Positions 1 through 8,859 of a stretch of DNA of 37,081 nt are shown here, piece after piece. The translations under genes were made by a program, and so were the position numbers. Every line of letters begins with the position of its first letter. Position 1 is the stretch's first letter. Origin of the DNA: an uncultured Cytophagales bacterium (GTDB lineage: Bacteria > Bacteroidota > Bacteroidia > Cytophagales > UBA9547); contig CAMFLX010000033.1 in NCBI GenBank assembly GCA_945957555.1, forward strand, positions 1 through 37,081. The letters are read 5' to 3'. Below the pieces are notes generated by a model, which was given only the letters and a program-made list of their open reading frames with translations, was not told the origin of the DNA and made no database searches.

Positions 1-1849
1 TTAGCAGGCCCGAAAATGTATCGTCTTCGACGGATAGTATATTCTTGCCAGAGAAGAGCATTTGCTCTCTTTTGATTGGGTTTCCATTATTGTGTTTGGG
101 TTTTTCGGCAACTAGATACGGGATATCTACGGTAAAGGTACTACCTTTTCCTTCTTGGCTTTGGACATTTATTTTGCCGTCCATGGCATCCACTATTTTT
201 TTGGTGATGGTTAGTCCCAATCCAGTTCCCTTGTATTTGAGCCAATCGTTTTTGTCGGCTTGTACATATTCTTCAAAAATCTGTGAAAGTTTAGAACCGT
301 TAATGCCCTTACCTGTGTCTATAACTTCTATATGCAGCCAGTTTTTATTCTTTTGGGAAAAGAAGACTTCTACTCTACCTTTGTCTGTAAACTTGAGGGC
401 ATTGCTGATGAGGTTGATGAGGATTTGTTTCAACCGGAAAGCATCCATGTTGATATACTCATGTTTCACTTTACTCATATCGATCTTGAAGAAGATTCCT
501 TTTTCTTCTGCTTCCATCTTAAAGAGTTCGGTGAGGCTGCCCAGAAACGTGGGCAGGTGCATGGGCTGTCTGTTCAGCACAAGTTTGCCAGATTCTATTT
601 TTGCAATGTCCAATACTTCATTTACCGTTTCTAAAAGGTGATTGGCAGCATTAACGATGATGTGGTTGTATTGCTTAACTTTGGGCTTTACCTCCATTTG
701 GTCTATTTGTTCGGCAAAACCTAATATAGCGGTAAGTGGGGTACGCAACTCATGAGATACAGAATAAAGAAACTTTTCTTTTTGAAGCGCGCTGTTATGA
801 ATGGTAGTGTTGGCTTTTTCAAGTTTGTTCCTGTAGTATTCTCCTTTGAGAATATCATTGATGATAATAATCACAAACAGAAAACAAACCCCGAAAGTAG
901 CTAAACTAGCATATTTCATCCAGTCGAGAGATTGCCCCACGGTGCTTTTGGCATGTAGTTTTTCTTTTTGTAGTTGATTATAGATTTGATCCCTGAGGCT
1001 CAAACCTATCTTTTCCAGTTCTTGGCTGATTTTGGCGTCATTTTGAATGAGGTCTATCAGCTCCTTTTGGAGTTTCCTTTTGCTCAGGTTTTGGTTTTTG
1101 TACTTGGAGACCATACTGAGCCAGTTGCTGGAGTCGGCTATCTCTATTTTTCGGCTCTTGGTTACGATGGTATCCGTTACGATTTTAAAAGAGGCATTAC
1201 TCGACATGAGCACGGGTTCGTTGAGTTTGGTATCCACTTCACTTTTTCGGCCTTTGAAAATACTCTTGAACCACTGTTTCAATCCTTTTTTCTCTTCAGG
1301 CACTATAATAGTCTCTGGGGCTGCGGTATCTTCACTGAAAACAGGAATGAAGGAAATATAGATCTGTTTTATCACCGTATCGGTAATGATTCGGCTGTTG
1401 GACATGGCAAGGGGATTGATGACAATCTCCCTGTCGCTGCCTATCAGCTCCATGATTTCAGTGATCTGTTCGTCTTTCTTGCACCACAAAAGCTCTAGAG
1501 TATCTATATTGGTTACTACTTGTGGATGGTCTTGGATTTGGATCTTGAGGAGGTTAATGGCTTCTGTTATGGTTTTGTTGTATTTGAAATATTCCTGTAG
1601 GTGGCTGGGTTTGCCACTGATGGTGTAGCTTTGGAATGCTAGGTTGGCTTGAGAGATCTCAAAGAGCAGCTCATTGGACATGTTTGCCAGTTCGTCAGGT
1701 TTACTGAGTTCGTTTACAGAGATCAAGAGGCTTTTGTAGGTGCTTTGGGTTAGGTAATAGAGCCCTGTTACAAATAGGAAGAAACTCACAAAAAGTATGA
1801 GCACTTTTGAGGGGATTCTGCTGGGCATTGAATAGTTTGATGGGGACAT
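1..1849 (-). CDS. Hybrid sensor histidine kinase, 3' end beyond the window
   Basis: Seen: an uninterrupted minus-strand frame from an ATG at 1849 runs off position 1, giving about 616 residues. A membrane segment lies near residues 16-35, followed by an extracytoplasmic region that starts like a CHASE3 sensor domain. A second membrane segment lies near 308-328. The HisKA box SHELRTPL has its phospho-acceptor at about His366. The HATPase domain follows with N-box LINLISNALKF and G-boxes DTGKGI and GTGLGL. The visible end, NILSVEDD near residue 601, is the start of a receiver domain. Family knowledge: such proteins autophosphorylate on His and relay to an internal Asp; the signal is unknown. 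A later in-frame ATG at 1828 is an alternative start. The gene is divergent from the secreted glycosidase at 2026, but a functional link is not shown. Confidence 0.9.
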   Translation of the reverse strand, partial: MSPSNYSMPSRIPSKVLILFVSFFLFVTGLYYLTQSTYKSLLISVNELSKPDELANMSNELLFEISQANLAFQSYTISGKPSHLQEYFKYNKTITEAINLLKIQIQDHPQVVTNIDTLELLWCKKDEQITEIMELIGSDREIVINPLAMSNSRIITDTVIKQIYISFIPVFSEDTAAPETIIVPEEKKGLKQWFKSIFKGRKSEVDTKLNEPVLMSSNASFKIVTDTIVTKSRKIEIADSSNWLSMVSKYKNQNLSKRKLQKELIDLIQNDAKISQELEKIGLSLRDQIYNQLQKEKLHAKSTVGQSLDWMKYASLATFGVCFLFVIIIINDILKGEYYRNKLEKANTTIHNSALQKEKFLYSVSHELRTPLTAILGFAEQIDQMEVKPKVKQYNHIIVNAANHLLETVNEVLDIAKIESGKLVLNRQPMHLPTFLGSLTELFKMEAEEKGIFFKIDMSKVKHEYINMDAFRLKQILINLISNALKFTDKGRVEVFFSQKNKNWLHIEVIDTGKGINGSKLSQIFEEYVQADKNDWLKYKGTGLGLTITKKIVDAMDGKINVQSQEGKGSTFTVDIPYLVAEKPKHNNGNPIKREQMLFSGKNILSVEDDTFSGLL

Positions 1850-1975
1850 GTATACGCTATGATTTGTTTATATCTATGATCAATCCAAGATATAAGGGCA
1901 AAATAAACCTAAATTTATACATTAAAGGGCAAACACCCAAAGTTTTATAGGTATTTGGAGCGTTTGGGTACATTG

Positions 1976-2005
1976 TTGTGGGTATTTATAATAAGCTTAT
2001 CTTTG
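1976..2005 (+). promoter_or_regulatory. Bacteroidota-type promoter for the GH8-like gene
   Basis: TATCTTTG at 1998-2005 matches the Bacteroidota -7 consensus TAnnTTTG. TTG at 1976-1978 lies 19 bases upstream, as expected for a -33 element. The start codon is 21 bases downstream of the -7 box. Confidence 0.6.
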
Positions 2006-2025
2006 TAGACTAAAAAATTCAATTC

Positions 2026-5000
2026 ATGAAACAAAAACCTCTACTCATTGCCATATTGGCTTTGGCTACTTATTGTTTTGGGCAAATCACCCCTAATATC
2101 AATTCGGGCAATCCCAATTTCCCTTTTCCTCAATTTAAAGGTTATCTTGGAGGAGCTGTTACCCTTGCCGACAAAAACCCAGTGGGTATGCCGCATGCAG
2201 AACTGGAACAGCGTACACGCGACGCGTATGTTACGCTCTGCAACAACATGACTTATAATGTAACGCAGAATGGCACAGATGCACCACTGACCGTGAACGG
2301 TGTGAAATACATCATGCCTAACGTGAAGGCGCCCATCAATCACTGTAGCTGTGTGGAGGCCGACGGTTATTATCTATTGGCTGCAGCCTACATGGGCGAC
2401 AAAGCAACTTTTGATGGCTACTATATGTGGATGCATGATAGGCAGTTTCAGAAAACGACTAGGTTTGTAGACAATGTAATGAACAGCCCCAACTATGCCT
2501 ACAGTGCGGGAATCTCGGGTGCGGGCAATTTTGGAAACTCTACCAATGTATATGGTGGAGCGCTTAGCGCGAACTCGGCTGCCGATGGCGACGTGGATCT
2601 AGGCTTGGCCTTATTAGTGGCTTGGAAGCAGTGGGGTGACAATGGCTTGATTTGTACGGATCCGGAGCTGGGGCCTATTTCCTATAAAAATGAGGCTATT
2701 AAATATATCAGAACCATGGCTGATACTGCGAAGTACGCACCTGCATTGCCTACTGTAAAGTATATATCAGGGATCATAGGTTTAGACGGTTACATGAAGG
2801 GGGGAGACTCTTGGAGTGAAGAAACGACTTGGGCACAAACGGGTTATAAAGGCCTCATGCCTGAGCGCTCTGGTGGCGAGACTAACTATGTGGACTACCA
2901 TGCTCCTGCATACTTTCATTCTTTTGCCAATGCATTACAAAAGGAAGGGATCTCCCCGTGGGCCGTGGAGCAGTACAAAAGGGCGGAGGCTTCTTGCGAC
3001 TGGGTCATGGGACAGGCCTATGCTCAGGGCTATATTCCTTGGATTGGTAAATATGCAATAAGTGGTACTGCGGTAACTTTTAGCAAGTTTGAAGCTACAG
3101 GTGAAGACTTCAGGTACGGCTGGCGCACGATTTTGAATCACCTCTGGAACGGCGCACCTACCACGACTTGGAACCCTGTTACACACCAGTATGAGAGTGG
3201 GACAAATAATTATCAAAAGGATATGGCCATTCGCTTTGCCAACTTTTTGCATCATCCTGAGAATGCGCCCTACAGCAATGCTTGCTTTGCGAGCAATGGC
3301 GGTGTGAACTATGGCGGAACTTCCAATCTTAAAATGTCTTATGACATGAACGGTACCAATGCGGGTGCCTTTACGCTAAACCACATCAAAGGGCCTGGCT
3401 CGCCTGCGGCGGTAGTTTCTGGCAACTGGGATTTGATGGCACAGATGTTTCGCCAGTGTGTGTTGGAGTGGGACGACAGCCAAAACTCTACACAAAGGTA
3501 TCTTACAGGGCAGCCCAAGTATTTCCAAGAGTGGTTTAGGTTGCTAGGCATGCTTACCCTCACGGGTAATTTGCACGACCCTATGCAGATGCAGGCTACG
3601 GCCAATTTAAAAGTATACAAGTCTGTGGATAAGACCTTTGCTTTCTATGGAGATACCCTTAGCTATACCGTTTCCTATAGAAACTATGGCAAGTTGGACG
3701 CTACAGGCACGGTGCTTAGGGATACTTTACCACAAGGGATCACCTACTTGGCGGGTTCTTCTACCAAGGCGATTACGAGTACTTCTGGCGTTCTTACCTG
3801 GAACATAGGCACTGTAAAGGGTACTAGTACTGGCAATGTAGCCGTTACCAAAGACTCTGTAACCTTTAAAGTAGTGGTCGGCACTACCAGCCCAAGTCGC
3901 TTGACTAAATCTGCTGTTATCTCTTGCACCAATGGTTCAGGCTGGACTAGCAATGAGTACCCCAACAGGATCTCGGAGGTGATGGAGCGCAACTATGTGG
4001 ATATACTTGGCTATAAAAAGTTGGACAAGAAAAAAACGGCATCTAAGGCGAGTCCGCAAGTTGGTGATACGCTGTCTTATAGATTAGTGATTCGCAGTGG
4101 TGTGAATACCACGCTCAACGGCGGTAGACAGGGTGTGTTCGTAGCTGGTGCGCACGATGGCATAGCAGCAAGCCAAAATATCTTAAACTTCAAATACAAG
4201 ATTTACCATGGTGCACATGAGCCGTTGATCAACTATAAGAACTATAGGGTTTCTTATTTTGTAAAAGAAAGCCCTGTACCTACTTGGAACATGTCTACAG
4301 TGATCAACGAAGGTTCGGGCGGTGCTACGCCTACTTTGGCTACTCAAATGTTGCCCAACGGTGCTAGCTACAACCAAAGACTTGTGCTGTCTTTCCCTAA
4401 TGTACGTGCTACTATCGCCCCCATGTTGGCAGAGCGCTATGGTATGCCAGGGAATATTCATGAAGGTGTGTTGGAGCCACATAGGCTTAAATTGATGGTG
4501 AATACTTCAACTTTTTCTAACATGAACTTGTTAGACGACTGGTCTGCTGAGGCGGGTATTAGCAGTGCTGATGCTAACCCTTACTTCCCTATCGGTAGCG
4601 ACTGGACAGACCCTAACAACCCCAACCAAACAGTGACCAAGCTCCACCCTAACCAGTGTGGTACGGTAACTACGGTGATCAAGAAACAACTGGTGGAAGA
4701 GTGGGATGGCTATACCTGGAGAAGGATCTATGGAGATGCCCCCGTGGGTATGTTATCGTTAAATAGTGTAGTAGCAAAAGATACCTTATTGGCGAATCAA
4801 TCTTTTGTGAGTTTTGCGAGTGGTTACCCGCAAGGAAGCGTTTCTGGCAATACCATATCTTGGCCTAAAATCAGTACTTTGAGTCTCGCCGACTCTGTGG
4901 TATACAAGTACACGGTAAAGATCGAGAATGTCACTGCTAGCGATGATCATACGGTAATGGAGGGTATTGCCGTATATCCAAATCCTGCGGAGCATGCCTT

Positions 5001-5178
5001 TACGCTACAAGTGTCACAAGAGAGTGCCTACACCATATACGACGTAAAAGGGCTTGCCCTAGAGCAAGGCACGGCCAAAGGAAGCCTACAAATAGGTGCT
5101 GGACTTAGGGCTGGCTTGTATGTATTGAAGGTGGATGCTGAGGCTGGGCCACAGTTTATGAAAATAGAGAAAAAATAA
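2026..5178 (+). CDS. Secreted GH8-like glycoside hydrolase with T9SS sorting domain
   Basis: The 1050-residue protein starts with a signal peptide (about 1-20). Residues about 40-515 resemble glycoside hydrolase family 8: VEADGYYLLAAAYMGDKATF has E111 where the general acid normally sits, and ADGDVDLGLALLVAWKQWG (about 187-204) is the typical second GH8 motif. Family 8 members cleave beta-1,4-glucans, xylan or chitosan; the substrate here is not clear. A DUF11-like repeat follows (about 528-660), then an unassigned region. The end (about 980-1050, VYPNPA... then GLYVLK and a basic tail) is a type IX secretion C-terminal domain, so the enzyme is probably exported and surface-attached or released. 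It is monocistronic, with its own promoter and a strong terminator. Confidence 0.8.
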   Translation: MKQKPLLIAILALATYCFGQITPNINSGNPNFPFPQFKGYLGGAVTLADKNPVGMPHAELEQRTRDAYVTLCNNMTYNVTQNGTDAPLTVNGVKYIMPNVKAPINHCSCVEADGYYLLAAAYMGDKATFDGYYMWMHDRQFQKTTRFVDNVMNSPNYAYSAGISGAGNFGNSTNVYGGALSANSAADGDVDLGLALLVAWKQWGDNGLICTDPELGPISYKNEAIKYIRTMADTAKYAPALPTVKYISGIIGLDGYMKGGDSWSEETTWAQTGYKGLMPERSGGETNYVDYHAPAYFHSFANALQKEGISPWAVEQYKRAEASCDWVMGQAYAQGYIPWIGKYAISGTAVTFSKFEATGEDFRYGWRTILNHLWNGAPTTTWNPVTHQYESGTNNYQKDMAIRFANFLHHPENAPYSNACFASNGGVNYGGTSNLKMSYDMNGTNAGAFTLNHIKGPGSPAAVVSGNWDLMAQMFRQCVLEWDDSQNSTQRYLTGQPKYFQEWFRLLGMLTLTGNLHDPMQMQATANLKVYKSVDKTFAFYGDTLSYTVSYRNYGKLDATGTVLRDTLPQGITYLAGSSTKAITSTSGVLTWNIGTVKGTSTGNVAVTKDSVTFKVVVGTTSPSRLTKSAVISCTNGSGWTSNEYPNRISEVMERNYVDILGYKKLDKKKTASKASPQVGDTLSYRLVIRSGVNTTLNGGRQGVFVAGAHDGIAASQNILNFKYKIYHGAHEPLINYKNYRVSYFVKESPVPTWNMSTVINEGSGGATPTLATQMLPNGASYNQRLVLSFPNVRATIAPMLAERYGMPGNIHEGVLEPHRLKLMVNTSTFSNMNLLDDWSAEAGISSADANPYFPIGSDWTDPNNPNQTVTKLHPNQCGTVTTVIKKQLVEEWDGYTWRRIYGDAPVGMLSLNSVVAKDTLLANQSFVSFASGYPQGSVSGNTISWPKISTLSLADSVVYKYTVKIENVTASDDHTVMEGIAVYPNPAEHAFTLQVSQESAYTIYDVKGLALEQGTAKGSLQIGAGLRAGLYVLKVDAEAGPQFMKIEKK

Positions 5179-5192
5179 GAACCATAGCTTGT

Positions 5193-5231
5193 AAAAAATC
5201 CCAACCGGGGTCATCTCGGTTGGGATTTTTT
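5193..5231. terminator. Bidirectional intrinsic terminator
   Basis: A perfect 15-bp stem (5193-5207 with 5217-5231) encloses a 9-base loop and is rich in A on one side and T on the other. It lies between two convergent genes, so it can end transcription from both strands. Confidence 0.85.
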
Positions 5232-5262
5232 ATTTATGGGGTCTTTGACAGATCCGAACATT

Positions 5263-5880
5263 TTATTGTACCCTACTTATAGGTTCACTCCATTCGCCAG
5301 GGCCCATGGTATTGATAGCACGCGCCCTATAGAAATAGCGAACACCTTTTACCACGTTGTCATCGACAAACTTGAGTTTTTTGGTAGTTCGCAGAAACGG
5401 ATAAGGCGGTGCCAGTATTTGCGTACTCACATCATCTACAGTACCCCTTTCCACCTCGTAGTAGTTGGCCCTATTGCCAGGGGCAATCTGAATAATGAAG
5501 CCCTCACCATCAAAATCGTCTACAATGCTCTGGATCACCGTCTTTTGTGGATAAGCCGTAACCTTACCACCGCCCAAGGTTTTGATACCATACTGGATTA
5601 GCTTCTCCGTACTATCTTTGTGCAGCCCCATTGCAAAGTTATCAATCTGCTCAAGATCCTTCTTTCTTGCGCTTACCAAAGCCCTGGCCTTTTCGCGCTC
5701 TTGTTGCGCTACAGTTAGTGCATCAGAAATCTTTTGATCGCTCTCCTCAAGCTCTTTGATATACGCATCTATGTCTTCAATACCTACAGGAAGCCCCTTC
5801 CATATTTCAGTGTTGTTCACGATACCGTTCTTTCTCTTTTTGAATTTGGTAATTTGGTCTTGAATGTACTTGGTAGTCAT
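5263..5880 (-). CDS. Fibronectin type III-like protein of unknown function
   Basis: The 205-residue protein has no signal peptide. Residues about 40-85 are a charged, probably coiled helix (ELEESDQKISDALTVAQQER). The C-terminus has the end of an Fn3 fold, YFYRARAINTMGPGEWSEP, preceded by beta-rich sequence. Proteins of this shape occur in Bacteroidota, but I know of no assigned role. It is convergent with the GH8-like gene and appears monocistronic. Function unknown. Confidence 0.7.
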   Translation of the reverse strand: MTTKYIQDQITKFKKRKNGIVNNTEIWKGLPVGIEDIDAYIKELEESDQKISDALTVAQQEREKARALVSARKKDLEQIDNFAMGLHKDSTEKLIQYGIKTLGGGKVTAYPQKTVIQSIVDDFDGEGFIIQIAPGNRANYYEVERGTVDDVSTQILAPPYPFLRTTKKLKFVDDNVVKGVRYFYRARAINTMGPGEWSEPISRVQ

Positions 5881-6264
5881 TTTTATAGGATAATTATGAT
5901 GTTAAATCAGTCCAATTTTAAGAATTTATTCAAATATCTACAAGAACCTATACTACAATCGGGGAATGTATTATCTTATTTCAACATTTAAAATATCATA
6001 ATATTGTATATAAATTTCAACACTGAAACTAAGTATTTCTCATTTTATATGAACTATACTAGAAGTGTTTTTTGATATGGTTATAAATTCTATATAAAAC
6101 TTTAAATTTTGAATTTAAAAGCTTATTAGTGCTAGCTACGAGTACTTAAAGAGTTATTTTGAGCCTTAACACCATAAAAATATTTGAAAGGGCAAAAATA
6201 ATAAGAGAGATAGCCGATTTTATATCTGAGCTAAAAGCTTACAACTAAGAAGTATTTCTATAAA
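5881..6264. other. AT-rich intergenic stretch
   Basis: About 380 bases of very AT-rich sequence. I see no supported gene, RNA or strong hairpin. It merges into the 21-bp-period array on its right and may be a more decayed part of it. Confidence 0.5.
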
Positions 6265-6684
6265 ATAGTGCTTCAATTCCTAATCGAAGTAGAGTTATTC
6301 AGTACTAGAATACAATAGTATACATCTATAGTTTAATTGTTTAGAAAAATAGTATACATATCAGAAACTATAGTACTTTAATTCATAATAATAGTGAAAT
6401 TATTATGAACAATAATACAATAGTCTGAAACTATATCTAAAATATTCTTAATTATTGTATTCTTGCTATAAACAATAATACTTTTATTCATAACCAATCT
6501 GTAATTACTTATAACAATAGTATACTAGTTAGCAATCATAGTAAAATAGCTCCGAATAATAGTACTATTGATAATAATAATAGTGTAATTTTTATAGAAA
6601 ATAGTACTATTACGCATAAAAATAGTACTATTTCTGCGAAAAATAGTGGTATTTATTATCATAGTGGTGTTATTGTAACTACAT
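6265..6684. repeat. Array of 20 degenerate units with exact 21-bp period
   Basis: The word ATAGT or a close variant recurs at 6265, 6328, 6349, 6370, 6391, 6517, 6538, 6559, 6580, 6601, 6622 and 6643. Weaker copies fall exactly in register at 6286, 6307, 6412, 6433, 6454, 6475, 6496 and 6664. The best units carry the palindrome AATAGTACTATT followed by a variable half rich in ATAA. One plus-strand frame reads heptapeptides such as NSTITHK, NSTISAK and NSGIYYH and is open from 6439 to the stop at 6714, but it has no ATG and upstream units contain stops. It may be a decayed heptapeptide-repeat gene or a DNA element phased to two helical turns. The array abuts the 3' end of the minus-strand gene at 6688. 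Confidence 0.75.
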
Positions 6685-6687
6685 GTT

Positions 6688-7401
6688 CTACTTCTGTATT
6701 TCTAGATAACTATTAAGGTTTTTATGAATAAAGACTAGAGTGTCTTTGGGACTTAGCATTAATTCGTACTTGTCATATATCCCGTCATTGTTCTGGTCTT
6801 GTTGCCTAAAAACCAAGTCGTTTTTTGTATTGTAGCAATACACTGATTCAAAATATCCATCTTCATCAAAATCGAAACAGTCTTCGACCTTATCACCATT
6901 TTTGGAAAACATACTTGTCTTCTCAAAATTTAAGTCATGGTTACGATCAGTAATCATCGACATAGTCTTTTTATTGGTTTTGTGAATTGTTGAAAGCTCG
7001 GTGCCTTCGTAATTCCATTCGAAACTAGAATGCTTTGCATTATTGTTTTTATAATCGATATACCAATGCCTCATCAATAGGACTGTTGTCACCAAAGCGT
7101 AGAGGATTAACATTACTTTTGATATTGAATTTTTCCTTGGATTTGAAAATGAGGAAGCCGAATCTCCCTCTTTGTATTTTAAAGGTTCCTGAGTGATAAT
7201 CGTTGAATAGTTTTGAATTAATAGGTTTAGGGTATTTTGGTATGCTGTTGACACAGTAATTTCCGCGACGTCGGTATCAAGGGCTGGAAAAGCGCTATTT
7301 GTTAATTTTCTTGTGGAATAGGGAATTTTTAATTCTTCAAGTGCGAGTATGATCCTGTCAAGATCCACCTCAGTTTTTATTTTAAAACTTAAGTTTTCCA
7401 T
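6688..7401 (-). CDS. Single-pass membrane protein with acidic EF-hand-like loops
   Basis: I do not recognise this 237-residue protein. The N-terminal ~75 residues look like a small alpha/beta domain. A basic stretch (NPRKNSISK) precedes one membrane segment at about 96-112 (VMLILYALVTTVLLM). The C-terminal part contains DFDEDGYFESV and DQNNDGIYDKYEL, acidic loops that resemble calcium-binding DxDxDG motifs. The N-terminus would be cytoplasmic and the loop domain outside. It stands alone, followed directly by the 21-bp repeat array. Confidence 0.65.
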   Translation of the reverse strand: MENLSFKIKTEVDLDRIILALEELKIPYSTRKLTNSAFPALDTDVAEITVSTAYQNTLNLLIQNYSTIITQEPLKYKEGDSASSFSNPRKNSISKVMLILYALVTTVLLMRHWYIDYKNNNAKHSSFEWNYEGTELSTIHKTNKKTMSMITDRNHDLNFEKTSMFSKNGDKVEDCFDFDEDGYFESVYCYNTKNDLVFRQQDQNNDGIYDKYELMLSPKDTLVFIHKNLNSYLEIQK

Positions 7402-7591
7402 ATTATATTCAATTAGACTATAAATATGGATATTAAAATTTAGATAAACTGAATTTGAAATTGATTAATGTTTGGAAAAATGCGGAGTTGTTGACTTTCC
7501 TTGGTGAATTGTTCCGCATGCCAATGTATAAGTCTTAGCTCTAGCACGCATAGTTCAACCCAATCGGTTGTATTCATAGAGGTTAACGAAT

Positions 7592-7734
7592 TCATCCCCC
7601 TGCCCCCTTCAAAGGGGGACTTTGGCCTAATAGCTCTTCGATGCTTAAGGCAGTATTGCCTTGTGCAACTAAACTACTGTCAAAACTTTATGAAGTGCTA
7701 TGAATGTCCCCCTTTGAAGGGGGCAGGGGGATGA
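7592..7734. mobile_element. MITE-like element with 29-bp perfect inverted repeats
   Basis: The 29 bases at 7592-7620 are exactly repeated in inverted orientation at 7706-7734. Each arm contains CCCCCTTCAAAGGGGG, itself nearly palindromic. The interior is 85 bases with no coding potential. GC-rich palindromes of this kind are dispersed in many Bacteroidota genomes. The rest of the 403-base gap 7402-7804 holds only the terminator at 7752 and the leader of the gene ending at 7401. Confidence 0.75.
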
Positions 7735-7751
7735 TTGATATCAAATAAAAG

Positions 7752-7776
7752 CAAAAAGCCCCGTTTTCACGAGGCT
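7752..7776 (-). terminator. Intrinsic terminator of the XRE gene
   Basis: Read on the minus strand, AGCCTCG pairs with CGGGGCT (one G-U) around a 6-base loop and is followed by TTTTTG. It lies about 30 bases beyond the stop codon of the XRE regulator. Confidence 0.65.
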
Positions 7777-7804
7777 CTTGTTATCTCTTTATGAATTGAT
7801 CTTT

Positions 7805-8176
7805 TTATTTCCCTTCCCAGTACTTCAATCTTTCTTTGAGGAATTGGTTCTGCTCTTCAAGAAGTTTGATTTGTTTTTCGTAAAGTTCCTTCATTTCTAT
7901 TGGAAAGGCATTAAATGTGCCGTTATTAACCCCTTGAATAACACTCTTGATCTCAGCATTATTATTAAACACCATCTTCTCGTCAAAAGCCAAGACATCT
8001 TCTGGCTTCATCTCGAAGATACCAGCGATCTCGAGCAGACGCTCTATGTTGATGTCTACCTCTTCGCGCTCGATCTTGTTGTAGCTCTGTGGGGTGATGT
8101 TGAGGCGGTCGGCCATGTCTTTGGGAGTGATGCTCTTGAGTTCTCTAATCTTACGGATTTTGTTGCCTATCTTCAT
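7805..8176 (-). CDS. XRE-family helix-turn-helix regulator with coiled-coil tail
   Basis: The 123-residue protein opens with a Cro/CI-type HTH (about 5-60): IRKIRELKSITPKDMADRLN then ITPQSYNKIEREEVDINIERL, where the second helix is the recognition helix. Residues about 90-120 (ELYEKQIKLLEEQNQFLKER) form a short coiled coil, probably for dimerisation. Family members bind palindromic DNA, and a small inverted repeat lies just upstream of its likely promoter, so autoregulation is plausible. It is monocistronic. Targets are unknown. Confidence 0.85.
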   Translation of the reverse strand: MKIGNKIRKIRELKSITPKDMADRLNITPQSYNKIEREEVDINIERLLEIAGIFEMKPEDVLAFDEKMVFNNNAEIKSVIQGVNNGTFNAFPIEMKELYEKQIKLLEEQNQFLKERLKYWEGK

Positions 8177-8235
8177 CGTATAACTACTATAAAAAACCTA
8201 AACCTTATACAGGACCTTTGAAATACCTTGATTTA

Positions 8236-8260
8236 CAAAAATAAATACCACAAACGGTAT
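8236..8260 (-). promoter_or_regulatory. Promoter and possible operator of the XRE gene
   Basis: On the minus strand TATTTTTG (8243-8236) matches the -7 consensus TAnnTTTG. Directly upstream is the inverted repeat ATACC-6 bases-GGTAT (8245-8260), a candidate autoregulatory operator. Confidence 0.45.
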
Positions 8261-8387
8261 GTCAAAGATAGTGTTTTTTCCCTGTAGATATTCCGAAATC
8301 TTGTAGGGATCTTTTGCGCCGTTCAAAATAATCTTTTCGTGATTCGGGAAGGTACCGATCCTCAAGAAAGCCTAAGGCTTTGGCTTA

Positions 8388-8395
8388 TAATTTTG
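8388..8395 (+). promoter_or_regulatory. Candidate -7 box for the small gene at 8422
   Basis: TAATTTTG matches TAnnTTTG. It lies inside the longest reading frame (ATG at 8380) and so favours the later ATG at 8422. No good -33 element was found. Confidence 0.4.
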
Positions 8396-8421
8396 TACTG
8401 TATCATTCAAAATCGTTGACT

Positions 8422-8715
8422 ATGATTTCGCAAAGGAGAAGAAAACTCGTCATTGGGCTCATTAAAAAGGACCTGTTAAACTGTAAAATGATCAATGGCC
8501 TATCGCATATGGGCATAGAGGCTGGTGCATATTATATGTTTCTGAGCAACTTTGTTTTCAAACTTATGGGTTTCAAGAAAAAGGAACGTACGGATGAACT
8601 GTACGACCTGTACATTGGCCTCAGTAGAAAGTCAGAGTCTTTGCCTTTGGATGCTGAGGAGGAGTTTGACCGCCTGGCCAAAGAGATTTATGAGGCATTG
8701 GTAAAAAAGAAATGA
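8422..8715 (+). CDS. Small basic hypothetical protein
   Basis: I do not recognise this 97-residue protein. It begins MISQRRRKLVIGLIKKD and ends with an acidic helix and a lysine-rich tail. The middle (HMGIEAGAYYMFLSNFVFKLMGF) is amphipathic or weakly hydrophobic. A start at 8380 would add 14 residues, but the probable -7 box at 8388-8395 lies inside that extension. It is convergent with the DtxR-family gene. Confidence 0.55.
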   Translation: MISQRRRKLVIGLIKKDLLNCKMINGLSHMGIEAGAYYMFLSNFVFKLMGFKKKERTDELYDLYIGLSRKSESLPLDAEEEFDRLAKEIYEALVKKK

Positions 8716-8731
8716 ATAGACTTAAAACAAA

Positions 8732-8758
8732 AAGGCCTCTGAGTTTTTCAGAGGCCTT
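8732..8758 (-). terminator. Intrinsic terminator, oriented for minus-strand transcripts
   Basis: A perfect 11-bp GC-rich stem (8732-8742 with 8748-8758) has a 5-base loop. The T-rich tract follows it only on the minus strand, so it most likely ends the DtxR-family transcript, about 100 bases past its stop. It may also slow the plus-strand transcript. Confidence 0.7.
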
Positions 8759-8859
8759 AGACCGAGTAGACGCAAGTATACAAAAGTCGAACTATCTTTA
8801 CAAGGATTTACTTCTATTTCAGCAATTTAGCAGGGCTGAGTTTTTGAGATAGGTACATC

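Noticed and set aside
332..634. Plus-strand reading frames between 45 and 1628
   Set aside because: They are shadows of the sensor kinase encoded on the opposite strand, whose domains are clear.
6265..6684. CRISPR array
   Set aside because: The units are 21 bp with no conserved repeat/unique spacer division and no cas genes nearby.
7501..7734. Reading frame of 77 codons
   Set aside because: Half of it lies in the MITE-like inverted repeat, and it has no protein-like composition.
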